From JAWKIW01 sp041394145 (GTDB taxonomy: Bacteria; Actinomycetota; Acidimicrobiia; Acidimicrobiales; Acidimicrobilacustridaceae), in contig JAWKIW010000014.1 in assembly GCA_041394145.1 (NCBI GenBank), positions 71,757 to 135,756 on the forward strand: DNA of 64,000 nt, in the 5' to 3' direction. Positions 42,802 to 51,286 of this stretch are shown here, one piece after another. Position numbers and translations under genes: made by a program. Below the pieces are notes generated by a model. It had not been told where the DNA came from. It was given only the letters and a program-made list of their open reading frames with translations, and searched no databases. Position 1 is the stretch's first letter. Every line of letters begins with the position of its first letter.

Positions 42802-43955
42802 CCGGTGAAGGCGGGCACCACGGCACCGGGAGCGGTCGGCGCGGGCGGGGCGGTCGTGGAGGTGGAGGGGGCCACGGGATCGGGCGGCAGGTTCTCGATG
42901 TCGGTGCTCACGCAGCCGTCGGGCGCGTTGACGGGGTTGCACCGGGCCGGCGTCCCGCCGGGGATCGATGCGACGTAGTCGCTGCCCCACCTTGTGGCGA
43001 GCCCGGGCACAGGGTAGTCCGTGCTCACCCACTGGGCGCCGCTCTCGAGGGCGGCGTCGCGCTGCGCGGTGCTGCCCGACTGCGGGGTCAGCACGGGGCC
43101 GTCGGCCCGGGTGCGCACCACGTAGCCGGCGAGCACGTCGGCCTGGATCTCGCCCACCCGGCCGATGGGGTCGTTGATCTTCAAGAAGGCGGCGTCGGGT
43201 TGGCCGGGGGTCGATGGCGTGAACGCCACCCGTCCCTCCAGCGACGGGTGACCGGCCCGGTACTCGTCTCGCTTGTTGTCGAGCAGGAACATCACCCGCC
43301 CGCGGACGTCGTCGATGGCCGGCCACCCCCCGGCCAGCACCGCCTGCTCGAGCGTGGGGGCGCCGGCCCGCACGTCGTCGGGCGTGAGCAGCCGAGAGGG
43401 TGGGAAGACCGACCGGATCTCGCCGTCGAGGGCGTCGAGCTCGGCAGGGCCGACCGGCAGCGGATCAGGTGGCCCCGGCAGGTCGACGGTGTCCTTGACC
43501 TCGACGAGGACGGCGATCGGCAGGTGCGCGGGGTGGGCGTCGGACCAGCCCTTCACCACCTGCAGGCAGCCGACGAAGGTCTCGCACGTCGCCCGCTCGT
43601 CGAAGCCCTCGATGTGGAACACCTTGTACCCCGGGGTGCCGAGCGGCCGCCAGAGGGAGCCGGCCGGATCGGCGTAGACGTCGAGCTCGAGCTGCCGCAC
43701 CCCCTCGTGCCGCAGCTGCTCGTCGATGGGCGAGTGCGAGTAGGCCAGCTCGATGGCCGACGGGTCGATGCCGACGAGGATCTGCAGCAGATCGGGCGGC
43801 GGCTCCACGTGGTAGCTGTTGTGCGTCCCGATCACCTGCATCTGGTTGAGCTTCACGCCGGTGGCGGCGCCCGTCGCCACGCCGCCGCTGCCCACCACCA
43901 GCGCGACGACCACGAGCGAGCAGGCCACGGTGAGCGCCGACGCGACTCTGGCCAT
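42798..43955 (-). CDS. secreted PI-PLC-like phosphodiesterase (Ca2+-dependent PLC-C1 type)
   Basis: 385-residue TIM-barrel phosphodiesterase with an N-terminal signal peptide (ALTVACSLVVVALVVGSG). Catalytic landmarks are IGTHNSYH (His45-Asn46), LELDVY (Glu90, Asp92), YKVFHIEGFD, VLVEVKD and VMFLLDNKRDEY. The C-terminus is a Thr/Pro/Ala-rich tail. Related enzymes cleave phosphatidylinositol-type headgroups outside the cell. Start ATG 43955 gives the signal peptide; the extra 24 residues to 44027 do not. Its stop overlaps the UPF0104-like gene, suggesting linked roles in envelope lipid metabolism. Confidence 0.85.
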   Translation of the reverse strand: MARVASALTVACSLVVVALVVGSGGVATGAATGVKLNQMQVIGTHNSYHVEPPPDLLQILVGIDPSAIELAYSHSPIDEQLRHEGVRQLELDVYADPAGSLWRPLGTPGYKVFHIEGFDERATCETFVGCLQVVKGWSDAHPAHLPIAVLVEVKDTVDLPGPPDPLPVGPAELDALDGEIRSVFPPSRLLTPDDVRAGAPTLEQAVLAGGWPAIDDVRGRVMFLLDNKRDEYRAGHPSLEGRVAFTPSTPGQPDAAFLKINDPIGRVGEIQADVLAGYVVRTRADGPVLTPQSGSTAQRDAALESGAQWVSTDYPVPGLATRWGSDYVASIPGGTPARCNPVNAPDGCVSTDIENLPPDPVAPSTSTTAPPAPTAPGAVVPAFTG

Positions 43956-44054
43956 GCCTAGCCTCCCCAGGCTCCCCTGTCTTCGGTCCCGGTCCCCGGT
44001 CCCCTGTCCCGGCCGCGGGCCCGCCACCCCCGGCGCATCGACCGTAGCCCGCCC

Positions 44055-45470
44055 TCAGGGCGCCGCGGTGGCGGGGATGGCCGCCACCAGCTCGGCCAGC
44101 GCGGGGGCCAGCTCGGCGGCGAGGGCCTCGGGCTCGGGCACGGCCTCGCGACAGGCGAGGACGCCGACGTCGAGGTGGTCGAGGTAGCTCCAGGCCGTCA
44201 CGTTGAGCCCGATGCCCTCGAGGATGGGGCCCACCGAGTAGAGGTGGTCCAGGCGCGCCCCGCCGACGTACAGCGGCTGCCGGGGACCGGGCACGTTGGA
44301 CACGACGAGGTTGATCGGCGGTCGGTGGTGCTCGGCGAGGGCGTGCCGGGAGTACTGGCGCACCGCCCAGGCGTAGGGCCGAGGCGGCGTGTACTGCACC
44401 CAGCTGCCCATCATCTCGGCCCCCAGGAGGTTCTGGACGACCTTGGCCTCGGCGGTGACCTCGTGGATGGCGGCGAGCCGGGCCGCCGGGTCCGCCTGGT
44501 CGGTGGCCAGCGAGGTGAACAGGTTCGAGACCTTGTTGCCGCCGAGCCGGCGCACGTCCTCGGGTCGGTCGGTGGAGACCGGCACGCCCGCCACCAGCGA
44601 GCGCGCCGGCAGGTCGCCGCGGGCGCGCAGCCACGATCGGAGGGCCCCGCTGACCACGCCGAGCACGACGTCGTTGACCGTCACGCCGAACGCGTCCTTC
44701 ACGGCCTTCACGTCGGCGAGCGCGAGGGTGGCGGTGGCGAAGGAGCGGTGCGGGGTCAGCGCGCCGTTGAACCGGGTGTTGGGCACGTCGAGGATGGGCC
44801 GGGGCGTGGCGGTGCCGGTACCGCCACGACGGTGCCGCACCAGCGCCGCCAGCGCTCGCGCCGTGCGGGCGAGCAGGCCGGGCAGGTCGGCGAGCTGGCG
44901 GAGGTGGTCCACGAAGGCGTCGACGAGCAGCCGGACGTCGGAGGGCACGGGCTCGGGTCGCCACGGCACGGCCGGTGGCGGGGGCTCCCCGTCGGCCAGG
45001 GTCGACATGACGTTGGCCAGCAGCGCCGAGGCGGCCACGCCGTCGGCGGCAGCGTGGTGGATCTTCACCAGCACGGCGATCCGGCCGTCGGCCAGCCCGT
45101 CGAGCAGGTACATCTCCCACAGCGGTCGCCCCCGGTCGAGCGGCCGTGACGCCAGCTCCGCGACCTTGCGGTCGAGCTCGAGGCGGCCACCCGGCGCCGG
45201 CACCGTCGCCGAGCGCACGTGGTACTCGATGTCGAAGGCGGGGTCCTCGATCCACACCGGGTGGTGGAAGCCGAAGGGAACCTCGACCAGCCGCTTGCGG
45301 AACGGCGGGAGCAGGTGGAGGCGCTCGGAGATCTGGTCGCGCACCCACTCGATGGGCAGCTCGACGACCCCCGGTGCCGGCTCGAGCACCGCCAGCTTGA
45401 GCGTGTGCATGAGCAGCGTCGGCGTCTCCATGTACAAGAACCCGGCGTCGAGCCCGGTCAGGCGCTCCAT
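44055..45470 (-). CDS. wax ester synthase / diacylglycerol acyltransferase (WS/DGAT) 1
   Basis: 471-residue acyltransferase that uses acyl-CoA to make triacylglycerols or wax esters. The catalytic motif HHxxxDG is His138-His139-Ala-Ala-Ala-Asp143-Gly144. Other family blocks: GLDAGFLYMETPT, RPLDRGRPLWEMYLL, NDVVLGVVSGALR, NLVVSNVPGPRQPLYVGG. Start ATG 45470 matches the start of its paralogue at 48799; an in-frame Met at 45488 is an alternative. Divergent from the serine hydrolase with only 43 nt between, so promoters must overlap. Confidence 0.96.
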   Translation of the reverse strand: MERLTGLDAGFLYMETPTLLMHTLKLAVLEPAPGVVELPIEWVRDQISERLHLLPPFRKRLVEVPFGFHHPVWIEDPAFDIEYHVRSATVPAPGGRLELDRKVAELASRPLDRGRPLWEMYLLDGLADGRIAVLVKIHHAAADGVAASALLANVMSTLADGEPPPPAVPWRPEPVPSDVRLLVDAFVDHLRQLADLPGLLARTARALAALVRHRRGGTGTATPRPILDVPNTRFNGALTPHRSFATATLALADVKAVKDAFGVTVNDVVLGVVSGALRSWLRARGDLPARSLVAGVPVSTDRPEDVRRLGGNKVSNLFTSLATDQADPAARLAAIHEVTAEAKVVQNLLGAEMMGSWVQYTPPRPYAWAVRQYSRHALAEHHRPPINLVVSNVPGPRQPLYVGGARLDHLYSVGPILEGIGLNVTAWSYLDHLDVGVLACREAVPEPEALAAELAPALAELVAAIPATAAP

Positions 45471-45499
45471 GGCCGGCGAGTCTCGCACTCGCAGCCGAG

Positions 45500-45505
45500 T
45501 AGCGT
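45500..45505 (+). promoter_or_regulatory. -10 box TAGCGT, leaderless
   Basis: TAGCGT ends 8 nt before GTG 45514 in the 43-nt spacer between divergent genes. Confidence 0.5.
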
Positions 45506-45513
45506 CGGCTCCC

Positions 45514-46686
45514 GTGGACTGGCCGCAGCAGCCCTACGAGGTGCACGACCCGGCGTCGCTCGGGCTCGATCCCGGCAGGGTCGCCGAGCTGGTGGCGCGG
45601 GCGCGGCGGGAGGTCGACGCGGGCCTCCTGCCGTCGTGCCAGATCGCCCTCGCCCGCCACGGTCGGCTGGCGCTGTTCGACACGATCGGCGACGCCGATC
45701 CCACGAGCCGGTACGTGATGTTCTCCTGCACGAAGGGGTTCACCGCCGGGGCGGTGTGGCTGCTCGTCGGCGAGGGACGGCTGGACTGGGACACCCGAGC
45801 CGCCGACGTCGTGGCCGAGTTCGGGACCAACGGCAAGGACGCCATCACGGTCGAGCAGCTGCTGACCCACACCTCGGGCTTCCCCCAGGCCCCCATGAGC
45901 CCCGAGCGGGCGGCCGACCCCGCCACCCGTCGCGAGCAGCTGGCCCGCTGGCGGTGCAACTGGGAGCCCGGCACCCGGTTCGAGTACCACCCCACCTCGG
46001 CGCACTGGGTCCTCGGCGAGATCGTGCGGGAGGTCACCGGCGAGGACCTCGGCTCGTTCGTGCGCGCCCGCATCACCGGCCCGCTGGGGCTCGACCGGTT
46101 CGAGCTGGGCGCCCCGCCCGATCACCAGGGCGACGTCAACGAGCTGGTGACCGTGGGCGAGCCGCCCACCCCGGCCGAGCTCGAGGCGATCCTCGGCGTC
46201 CCGCTCGACCTGGCCGACTTCCTCGGCGAGGTCACCCAGGACGCCCTGCTGCAGTTCAACCGGCCCGAGGTGCGGGCCATCGGCTTCCCCGGCGCCGGAG
46301 GGATCGCCACCGCCGCCGACCTGGCCCTGTACTACCAGGCGGTCGCCGGCAACGCCCTCGAGCTGTGGGACCCGGCGGTGCTCGCCGAGGCCACCACCTC
46401 CCGGGTCGACCTGCCCGACCCGGTCCTCGGGTACCCCGCCCACCGCAGCCTCGGCCTGCAGGTCGCCGGTGATCCCCCCGACGCCCAGCTCCGCGGCTTC
46501 GGTCACGGGCTGTCGCCCCGCACCTACGGCCACGACGGCGCCGGCGGGCAGATCGCCTGCGTCGACCCCGACTCGGGGCTCTCGATCGGCTACCTGACGA
46601 ACGGGCTCGACGCGAACCCGATCCGCGACGGCCGCCGCAAGATCGGCATCGCCTCCCGCGCCGCGGCCTGCATCGCCGCTCCGTGA
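45514..46686 (+). CDS. serine hydrolase of the beta-lactamase/esterase class C fold
   Basis: 390-residue protein. SxxK motif Ser71-Cys-Thr-Lys74 in FSCTKGFTAGAVW, a downstream THTSGFP block, YHPTSAHWVLGEIV as the likely Tyr motif, and HDGAGG as the third motif. This matches esterase EstB / class C-like carboxylesterases. No signal peptide, so probably cytosolic. Start GTG 45514. Stop overlaps the ABC ATPase start (GTGA). Divergently transcribed from WS/DGAT 1, so lipid-ester turnover is plausible. Confidence 0.9.
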   Translation: MDWPQQPYEVHDPASLGLDPGRVAELVARARREVDAGLLPSCQIALARHGRLALFDTIGDADPTSRYVMFSCTKGFTAGAVWLLVGEGRLDWDTRAADVVAEFGTNGKDAITVEQLLTHTSGFPQAPMSPERAADPATRREQLARWRCNWEPGTRFEYHPTSAHWVLGEIVREVTGEDLGSFVRARITGPLGLDRFELGAPPDHQGDVNELVTVGEPPTPAELEAILGVPLDLADFLGEVTQDALLQFNRPEVRAIGFPGAGGIATAADLALYYQAVAGNALELWDPAVLAEATTSRVDLPDPVLGYPAHRSLGLQVAGDPPDAQLRGFGHGLSPRTYGHDGAGGQIACVDPDSGLSIGYLTNGLDANPIRDGRRKIGIASRAAACIAAP

Positions 46687-47831
46687 AGCCGGCCCTCGCC
46701 ATCGCGCCGCTGGTGGCGGCGGCGGTGGCGCTGGTGCTGTGGTGCCTCGTCGACATGGCCCGCCACCCCGTTCGGCTGCTGCCCCGGTGGCTGTGGGCCG
46801 TGCTGTGCGTCGCCAGCATCCCGTTGGGGGCGCTGCTGTACCTCCTCCTCGGTCGGGGCGTCGACGCGTCGACGGGGGTCGAGGCCGGACCACCGACGGT
46901 CACCGGCGGGCGCGGCACCCGTCCTCGGCGCGCCCCCGACCCGTCGCGCCCGGCGGTGACGACGACCGGTCTCTCCAAGCGCTACGGCGACCACCTCGCC
47001 CTCGACGACGTCGACCTGTCGGTGCCGGAAGGGTCGATCTACGGGCTGGTCGGACGCAACGGGGCGGGCAAGACCACCCTCCTCGCCCTGCTGGCGGGAC
47101 TGCGGCGGCCCTCGGCGGGCACGGTCGACGTGGGGGTCCCACCCGACAAGGTGGCCGTGCTCCCCGACACCCCCTGGTTCGACCCCTGGCTGACCGCGTT
47201 CGAGGTGGTGGACCTCGCCCGCTCGCTGGTCGCCGCCCGGCGGCCGCCGAGGGCGTCGATCGACGCCCTCGGGGAGGCCGGCCTCGCCGACGTGGCCGAC
47301 CGCCGGGTCGGCGGGTTCTCCCGGGGCATGCTCCAGCGCCTCGGGCTGGCCGCAACCGTGGTGGGCGAGCCCGACCTCCTGCTGCTGGACGAGCCCTGCA
47401 GCGCGCTCGACCCTGCCGGCCGCCGCGACGTGCTCGACCTCGTCGCCCGGCTCGCCGGGCAGGCGACGGTGGTGTTCTGCAGCCACATCCTCGACGACGT
47501 CCAGGAGGTCTGCGACACCGTCGGGGTGCTCGGCGACGGACGGCTGCTGTTCCAGGGCGCGGTCACCGACCTCCTCGTCGGGCGGGCGTCGCCCGCCTAC
47601 CGGCTCCGGGTCCGGGGCGACGTCGCGCCGCTCCTCGACGCCCTCGACGCCGCCCCCTGGGTCCACGAGGTCGAGCGGCTCGGCGCCGAGGAGCTGCGCA
47701 TCGGCGTGCGCGACCTCGCCACCGCCGAGACGAGCCTCGTGCCGCTGCTCGCCACCGTGCCGGTGCGGGTGGTGCGGATCGAGCCGGCCACCGCCGACCT
47801 CGAGCACGTCTTCTTGGAGCTGACCCGGTGA
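46683..47831 (+). CDS. ABC transporter ATPase with fused PLDc_N membrane domain
   Basis: 382 residues. Residues ~5-57 form two TM helices with the PLD-nuclease N-terminal-like pattern (DMARHPVRLLPRWLW...LGALLYLLLGRG). From ~93 on it is an ABC ATPase: Walker A GRNGAGKT (124-131), a GGFSRGMLQRLGLA signature, Walker B LLLLDEP and H-loop CSH. ABC-2 exporter type. Start GTG 46683 overlaps the serine hydrolase stop; its own stop overlaps the permease start. A membrane-tethered ATPase is unusual. Confidence 0.92.
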   Translation: MKPALAIAPLVAAAVALVLWCLVDMARHPVRLLPRWLWAVLCVASIPLGALLYLLLGRGVDASTGVEAGPPTVTGGRGTRPRRAPDPSRPAVTTTGLSKRYGDHLALDDVDLSVPEGSIYGLVGRNGAGKTTLLALLAGLRRPSAGTVDVGVPPDKVAVLPDTPWFDPWLTAFEVVDLARSLVAARRPPRASIDALGEAGLADVADRRVGGFSRGMLQRLGLAATVVGEPDLLLLDEPCSALDPAGRRDVLDLVARLAGQATVVFCSHILDDVQEVCDTVGVLGDGRLLFQGAVTDLLVGRASPAYRLRVRGDVAPLLDALDAAPWVHEVERLGAEELRIGVRDLATAETSLVPLLATVPVRVVRIEPATADLEHVFLELTR

Positions 47832-48625
47832 CCGCCGCACCGGATGCGCCGACGCGCACCACGGCCACGCCGATGGGCCTGTGGCGCCTCGAGTGGCTGC
47901 GCCTGGTGCGCACCCGACGCCTCGCCGCCCTCCTCGGCACCTTCGGCTTCTTCGGGCTGACCGCGGCGCCCCTCGCCCGCTGGGCCGGCGAGCTGGCGAG
48001 CCGCGTCGGTGGCTCGGTGCAGATCATCGCCCCGCCGCCGGTGCCCGCCGACGCCATGACGAGCTATGTGTCGAACGCCAGCCAGCTCGGCCTGCTCGTG
48101 TTCGTCCTCGTGACCGCCGGCGCCGTCACCGTCGACGCGCGAGCCGAGAGCGCCGCCTTCCTGCGCACCCGCGTCCGCCGTCGCCGCGATCTCGTGGTGC
48201 CGCGCCTGGCGACCAACGCCGCCGCGGGCGCCGCCGCCTACGCGACGGGCGCCCTGCTGGCGTGGTACGGCGCCGTGCTCCTGCTCGGCGACCTGCCGAT
48301 CGGGCCGATGGCCGCCGGGGTCGTGCTCGGCGCGCTGTACCTGCCGTTCCTGGCCGCGGTGGCCGCCCTCGTCGCCACCCGATCCGCCAGCGTGGCCGTC
48401 ACCGCCCTGGCCACCCTCGCCGTGGCGCTCGTGTCGGGGCTGGTGGGCACCCTGGTGCCCGACCGCCTCGCTCGCTGGCTGCCCAGCCACCTCGTCGGGT
48501 CGATCACGTCCCTGGCCGGCGGTGGCGCGGTGGCCGAGGTCCTGCCCGCTGCCCTCACCACGGTCGTCGCCACCATCGCGCTCAGCGCCCTCGCCGTGCG
48601 GTTCGCGGGCCGACGCGAGCTGTGA
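47828..48625 (+). CDS. ABC-2 type transporter permease
   Basis: 265 residues from GTG 47828 (GTGA overlap with the ATPase). An amphipathic start (WRLEWLRLVRTRRLAAL) precedes TM1, then a long extracellular loop and about five more TM helices, ending RFAGRREL. Typical ABC-2 permease of a single-component exporter. Last gene of the hydrolase-ATPase-permease operon. The cargo is unknown. Confidence 0.85.
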   Translation: MTAAPDAPTRTTATPMGLWRLEWLRLVRTRRLAALLGTFGFFGLTAAPLARWAGELASRVGGSVQIIAPPPVPADAMTSYVSNASQLGLLVFVLVTAGAVTVDARAESAAFLRTRVRRRRDLVVPRLATNAAAGAAAYATGALLAWYGAVLLLGDLPIGPMAAGVVLGALYLPFLAAVAALVATRSASVAVTALATLAVALVSGLVGTLVPDRLARWLPSHLVGSITSLAGGGAVAEVLPAALTTVVATIALSALAVRFAGRREL

Positions 48626-48644
48626 GCGACGGTCGGTGCCCGAC

Positions 48645-48689
48645 GACGACCCGTCAGATCTGACGGGTCGTCAGATCTGACGCTACACT
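48645..48689 (+). promoter_or_regulatory. nested palindromic operators and -10 box before WS/DGAT 2
   Basis: 48645-48672 is a perfect 28-bp palindrome centred on TCAGA/TCTGA, and 48669-48682 is a second palindrome CGTCAGATCTGACG. Between their centres is ATCTGAC-GGGTC-GTCAGAT (48658-48676), identical in arms and spacing to the operator at 33592. TACACT (48684-48689) is the -10 box. The ~110-nt leader up to ATG 48799 holds nothing else I can name. Confidence 0.75.
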
Positions 48690-48798
48690 CGCCGAGGTCC
48701 GGGACCGACCACGGCCCGGAACCCTCACCCCCACCGGTGGCATGCCGATGGGGTCATCACCTGGCCGACCAGCTGGTCCGACGACGAGCGGAGATGCC

Positions 48799-50205
48799 AT
48801 GCAGCGCCTCAGCGGGATGGACGCGTCCTTCCTCTACATGGAGACGCCGACGCACCACATGCACGTGTGCGGCGTGCTCATCCTCGACCCGGCGACGATG
48901 GCCGACGGCTACTCGTTCGACCGCATCAAGGACCTCATCCGGAGCCGGCTGCACCTCATGCCGATGCTGCGACGGCGGGCCGTGCCGGTGCCGCTCGCCA
49001 TCGACCACCCGGTGTGGGTCGAGGACCCGGGCTTCAGCCTCGACACCCACATCCTCCGGGTGGCGGTCCCGCCGCCCGGCACCCGCCGCGACCTCGCCGA
49101 CGTGGTCGGCGCCATCGCCAGCCGGCCGCTCGACCGCAGCCGTCCGCTGTGGGAGATGACCGTGGTCGAGGGCCTCGACGACGGTTGCGTCGCCCTGGTG
49201 ACGAAGATGCACCACGCCACGATCGACGGCGTCACCGGCGCCGATCTGATGGCCCACCTGCTCGACCTCGAACCGGACGCCCCGGGGCCGCCGCCACCGG
49301 ACGAGCCGTGGGTCCCCGACGAGCTCCCGAGCGATCTCGTGCTCACCCGCGACGCGCTCGTCTCTCGGGTCCGCGACCCGCTGCGGACGGCGCGCTCGGT
49401 GGTCAACGTGGGTGGCTCGCTGGTCGAGATGGGCCGGGGGATGGCGGGCATCGGCGGCGAGCGGCTGCGACCGGCGCTGCCCTTCACCGGCCCCCGCACC
49501 CGGCTCAACGCACCCATCTCCGCGAACCGGGTCGTCGCCTTCGGGCAGGCCGCCCTCGACGACCTCAAGGTGGTGAAGAACACCTTCGGCACCACGGTCA
49601 ACGACGTCGTCCTGGCGGCGTCGGGCATGGCCCTGCGCCGCTGGCTGCTCGACCACGACGACCTGCCCGACCGGCCCCTCATCGCCGCCGTGCCCGTCTC
49701 GGTGCACGGCGACACCGGCAGCGGAGGCACGAACCAGGTGTCGAACATGTTCGTGCGGCTGCCCGTCGACATCGACGATCCGGTCGACCAGCTGGAGGTC
49801 ATCCACGCCGAGACCCGGGACGCCAAGGCGGTGCACAACGCCATGGGCGTCGACCTCATCCAGGACATGGCCCAGATGACCCCGCCGGGGATCTACAACC
49901 TGGCGCTGCGGATCTACGCCAACCCCACCGTGTCGGGGACGCTGCCCCCCGTGCAGAACGTGGTGATCTCCAACGTGCCCGGACCGCCGATCCCCCTCTA
50001 CATCGCCGGCGCCCAGGTGCGGGGCCTCTACCCGTTCGGGCCGCTGATCGAGGGCTCGGGCATCAACATCACCGTGCTGTCCAACATGGGCAACATGGAC
50101 TTCGGGGTGATCGCCTGTGGCGACACCGTGCCCGAGGTGTGGCAGATCGCCGACGGCTTCGGCGAGGCGGTCGCCGAGCTGCGCAAGGCGGCCGACGACA
50201 CCTGA
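48799..50205 (+). CDS. wax ester synthase / diacylglycerol acyltransferase (WS/DGAT) 2
   Basis: 468-residue paralogue of the 44055-45470 product. HHxxxDG is at the same positions (His138-His139, Asp143-Gly144), with the same FLYMETPT, RPLDRSRPLWEM, NDVVLAASGMALR and VVISNVPGPPIPLYIAG blocks. Start ATG 48799. Controlled by the double palindrome at 48645-48682, unlike the first copy, so the two genes are probably expressed under different conditions. Confidence 0.96.
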   Translation: MQRLSGMDASFLYMETPTHHMHVCGVLILDPATMADGYSFDRIKDLIRSRLHLMPMLRRRAVPVPLAIDHPVWVEDPGFSLDTHILRVAVPPPGTRRDLADVVGAIASRPLDRSRPLWEMTVVEGLDDGCVALVTKMHHATIDGVTGADLMAHLLDLEPDAPGPPPPDEPWVPDELPSDLVLTRDALVSRVRDPLRTARSVVNVGGSLVEMGRGMAGIGGERLRPALPFTGPRTRLNAPISANRVVAFGQAALDDLKVVKNTFGTTVNDVVLAASGMALRRWLLDHDDLPDRPLIAAVPVSVHGDTGSGGTNQVSNMFVRLPVDIDDPVDQLEVIHAETRDAKAVHNAMGVDLIQDMAQMTPPGIYNLALRIYANPTVSGTLPPVQNVVISNVPGPPIPLYIAGAQVRGLYPFGPLIEGSGINITVLSNMGNMDFGVIACGDTVPEVWQIADGFGEAVAELRKAADDT

Positions 50206-50211
50206 CGGACG

Positions 50212-50229
50212 GACCCGACGCCGCGGGTC
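50212..50229. terminator. weak bidirectional hairpin
   Basis: GACCCG/CGGGTC 6-bp stem with a 6-nt loop in the 33-nt spacer between convergent WS/DGAT 2 and patatin genes. No T-tract. Confidence 0.3.
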
Positions 50230-50238
50230 GGACCGGGA

Positions 50239-51198
50239 TCAGACGGCGAGGACGGTCGCGCTGTCGCCGAGGCGGGGTGACGCCTCGAGGACCCGCTCAC
50301 CCCAGCGGGCGCCCTGCTCGTAGGCCAGCGGGTAGACCGGTCGGGCCCGGTCGGCGTCGAACAGCCCGATGGGGTTGCGCCCGGCGAGCGCGCCGATGGT
50401 GCGGTTGGGCCGCACGAGGGTGACCAGGTGGTCGGGGTGCCGGCGCCGCCACGTGCGCAGCTCCCGCTCGAGCAGCAGGCCCGCGGTCCGGCCCATCGGC
50501 CCCATCACCGGCCCGGCGAGCGGGGCGATGACCACGGTGTGCTCGGCCCGGGCGGCGGCGTCGAGCGACGTGGCCGACCACATGCCGCCGTCGACGTAGA
50601 GACGACCGTCGACGCGATGCGGCGGCAGGAGCCCCGGCACGGCCGACGAGGCGGCGACCAGGTCGGCCAGGGCGTACCGCCCGCCGTCGAGGATGTGGCG
50701 CCGTCGGCTCTTGACGCACACCGCCGACACGGCCACGAGCGGGTGACGGGCCTCACCGAACAGGCCTCGGGCGATGTCGGCGAGCACGCCCGTGCGCGTC
50801 GACGGCACCGACGGCGCCTCGAGCGCATCGACCTCCTCGTAGCCGAGGCCGAGGGCCATGACCGCCGCCGACCACGACCCGGCCGAGGTCCCGAGCGAGG
50901 GGGCCGCCGCCACCGGCAGGCCGGCGGCCACCATGCCGTGAGCGACGCCGAGGTTGTAGGCGATGCCGTACACGCCGCCGCCGCCGTACACCATCGACAG
51001 GGGATGGAGCCGCCCCGCCACCTTGGGCGCCCCGTCGAGCGCGACGGATCCCGGGTCGCTGTGGTGGTGCAGGTGCTGGTGCTGGTGCTCCATGGCGCGG
51101 GCGACCCTCCCGAGGACGACGTCCCTCGGGGTCAGTGTCGGCCGCCCGTGGGGCACCCATGAGGGACCTTCGACCCCTCCCGCGACGGCGAAGGTCAT
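50239..51198 (-). CDS. patatin-like phospholipase
   Basis: 319-residue patatin-fold serine lipase. The oxyanion loop YGGGGVYGI, nucleophile elbow GTSAG (Ser105) and dyad Asp in YVDGGMW are all present. The N-terminus has a His-rich stretch beginning at Met36 (EHQHQHLHHHSD), so ATG 51093 is an alternative start; either keeps the catalytic domain. No signal peptide. Converges with WS/DGAT 2 and diverges from the second amidohydrolase, again pairing lipid synthesis with lipid hydrolysis. Confidence 0.9.
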   Translation of the reverse strand: MTFAVAGGVEGPSWVPHGRPTLTPRDVVLGRVARAMEHQHQHLHHHSDPGSVALDGAPKVAGRLHPLSMVYGGGGVYGIAYNLGVAHGMVAAGLPVAAAPSLGTSAGSWSAAVMALGLGYEEVDALEAPSVPSTRTGVLADIARGLFGEARHPLVAVSAVCVKSRRRHILDGGRYALADLVAASSAVPGLLPPHRVDGRLYVDGGMWSATSLDAAARAEHTVVIAPLAGPVMGPMGRTAGLLLERELRTWRRRHPDHLVTLVRPNRTIGALAGRNPIGLFDADRARPVYPLAYEQGARWGERVLEASPRLGDSATVLAV

Positions 51199-51262
51199 CG
51201 CCGTCGTGGGAGGCGCGTGGCGCGCACGTCCCGTGCAGCGATGGTCCGGCTGTCGCCGAGAC

Positions 51263-51276
51263 TAGAACACGTTCTA
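51263..51276 (+). promoter_or_regulatory. KstR-type operator TAGAACACGTTCTA overlapping a leaderless promoter
   Basis: Exact match to TnnAACnnGTTnnA. Its last TA begins the -10 box TACACT (51275-51280), which ends 6 nt before ATG 51287. Identical geometry to the site at 39262. Confidence 0.8.
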
Positions 51277-51286
51277 CACTCGGCCC

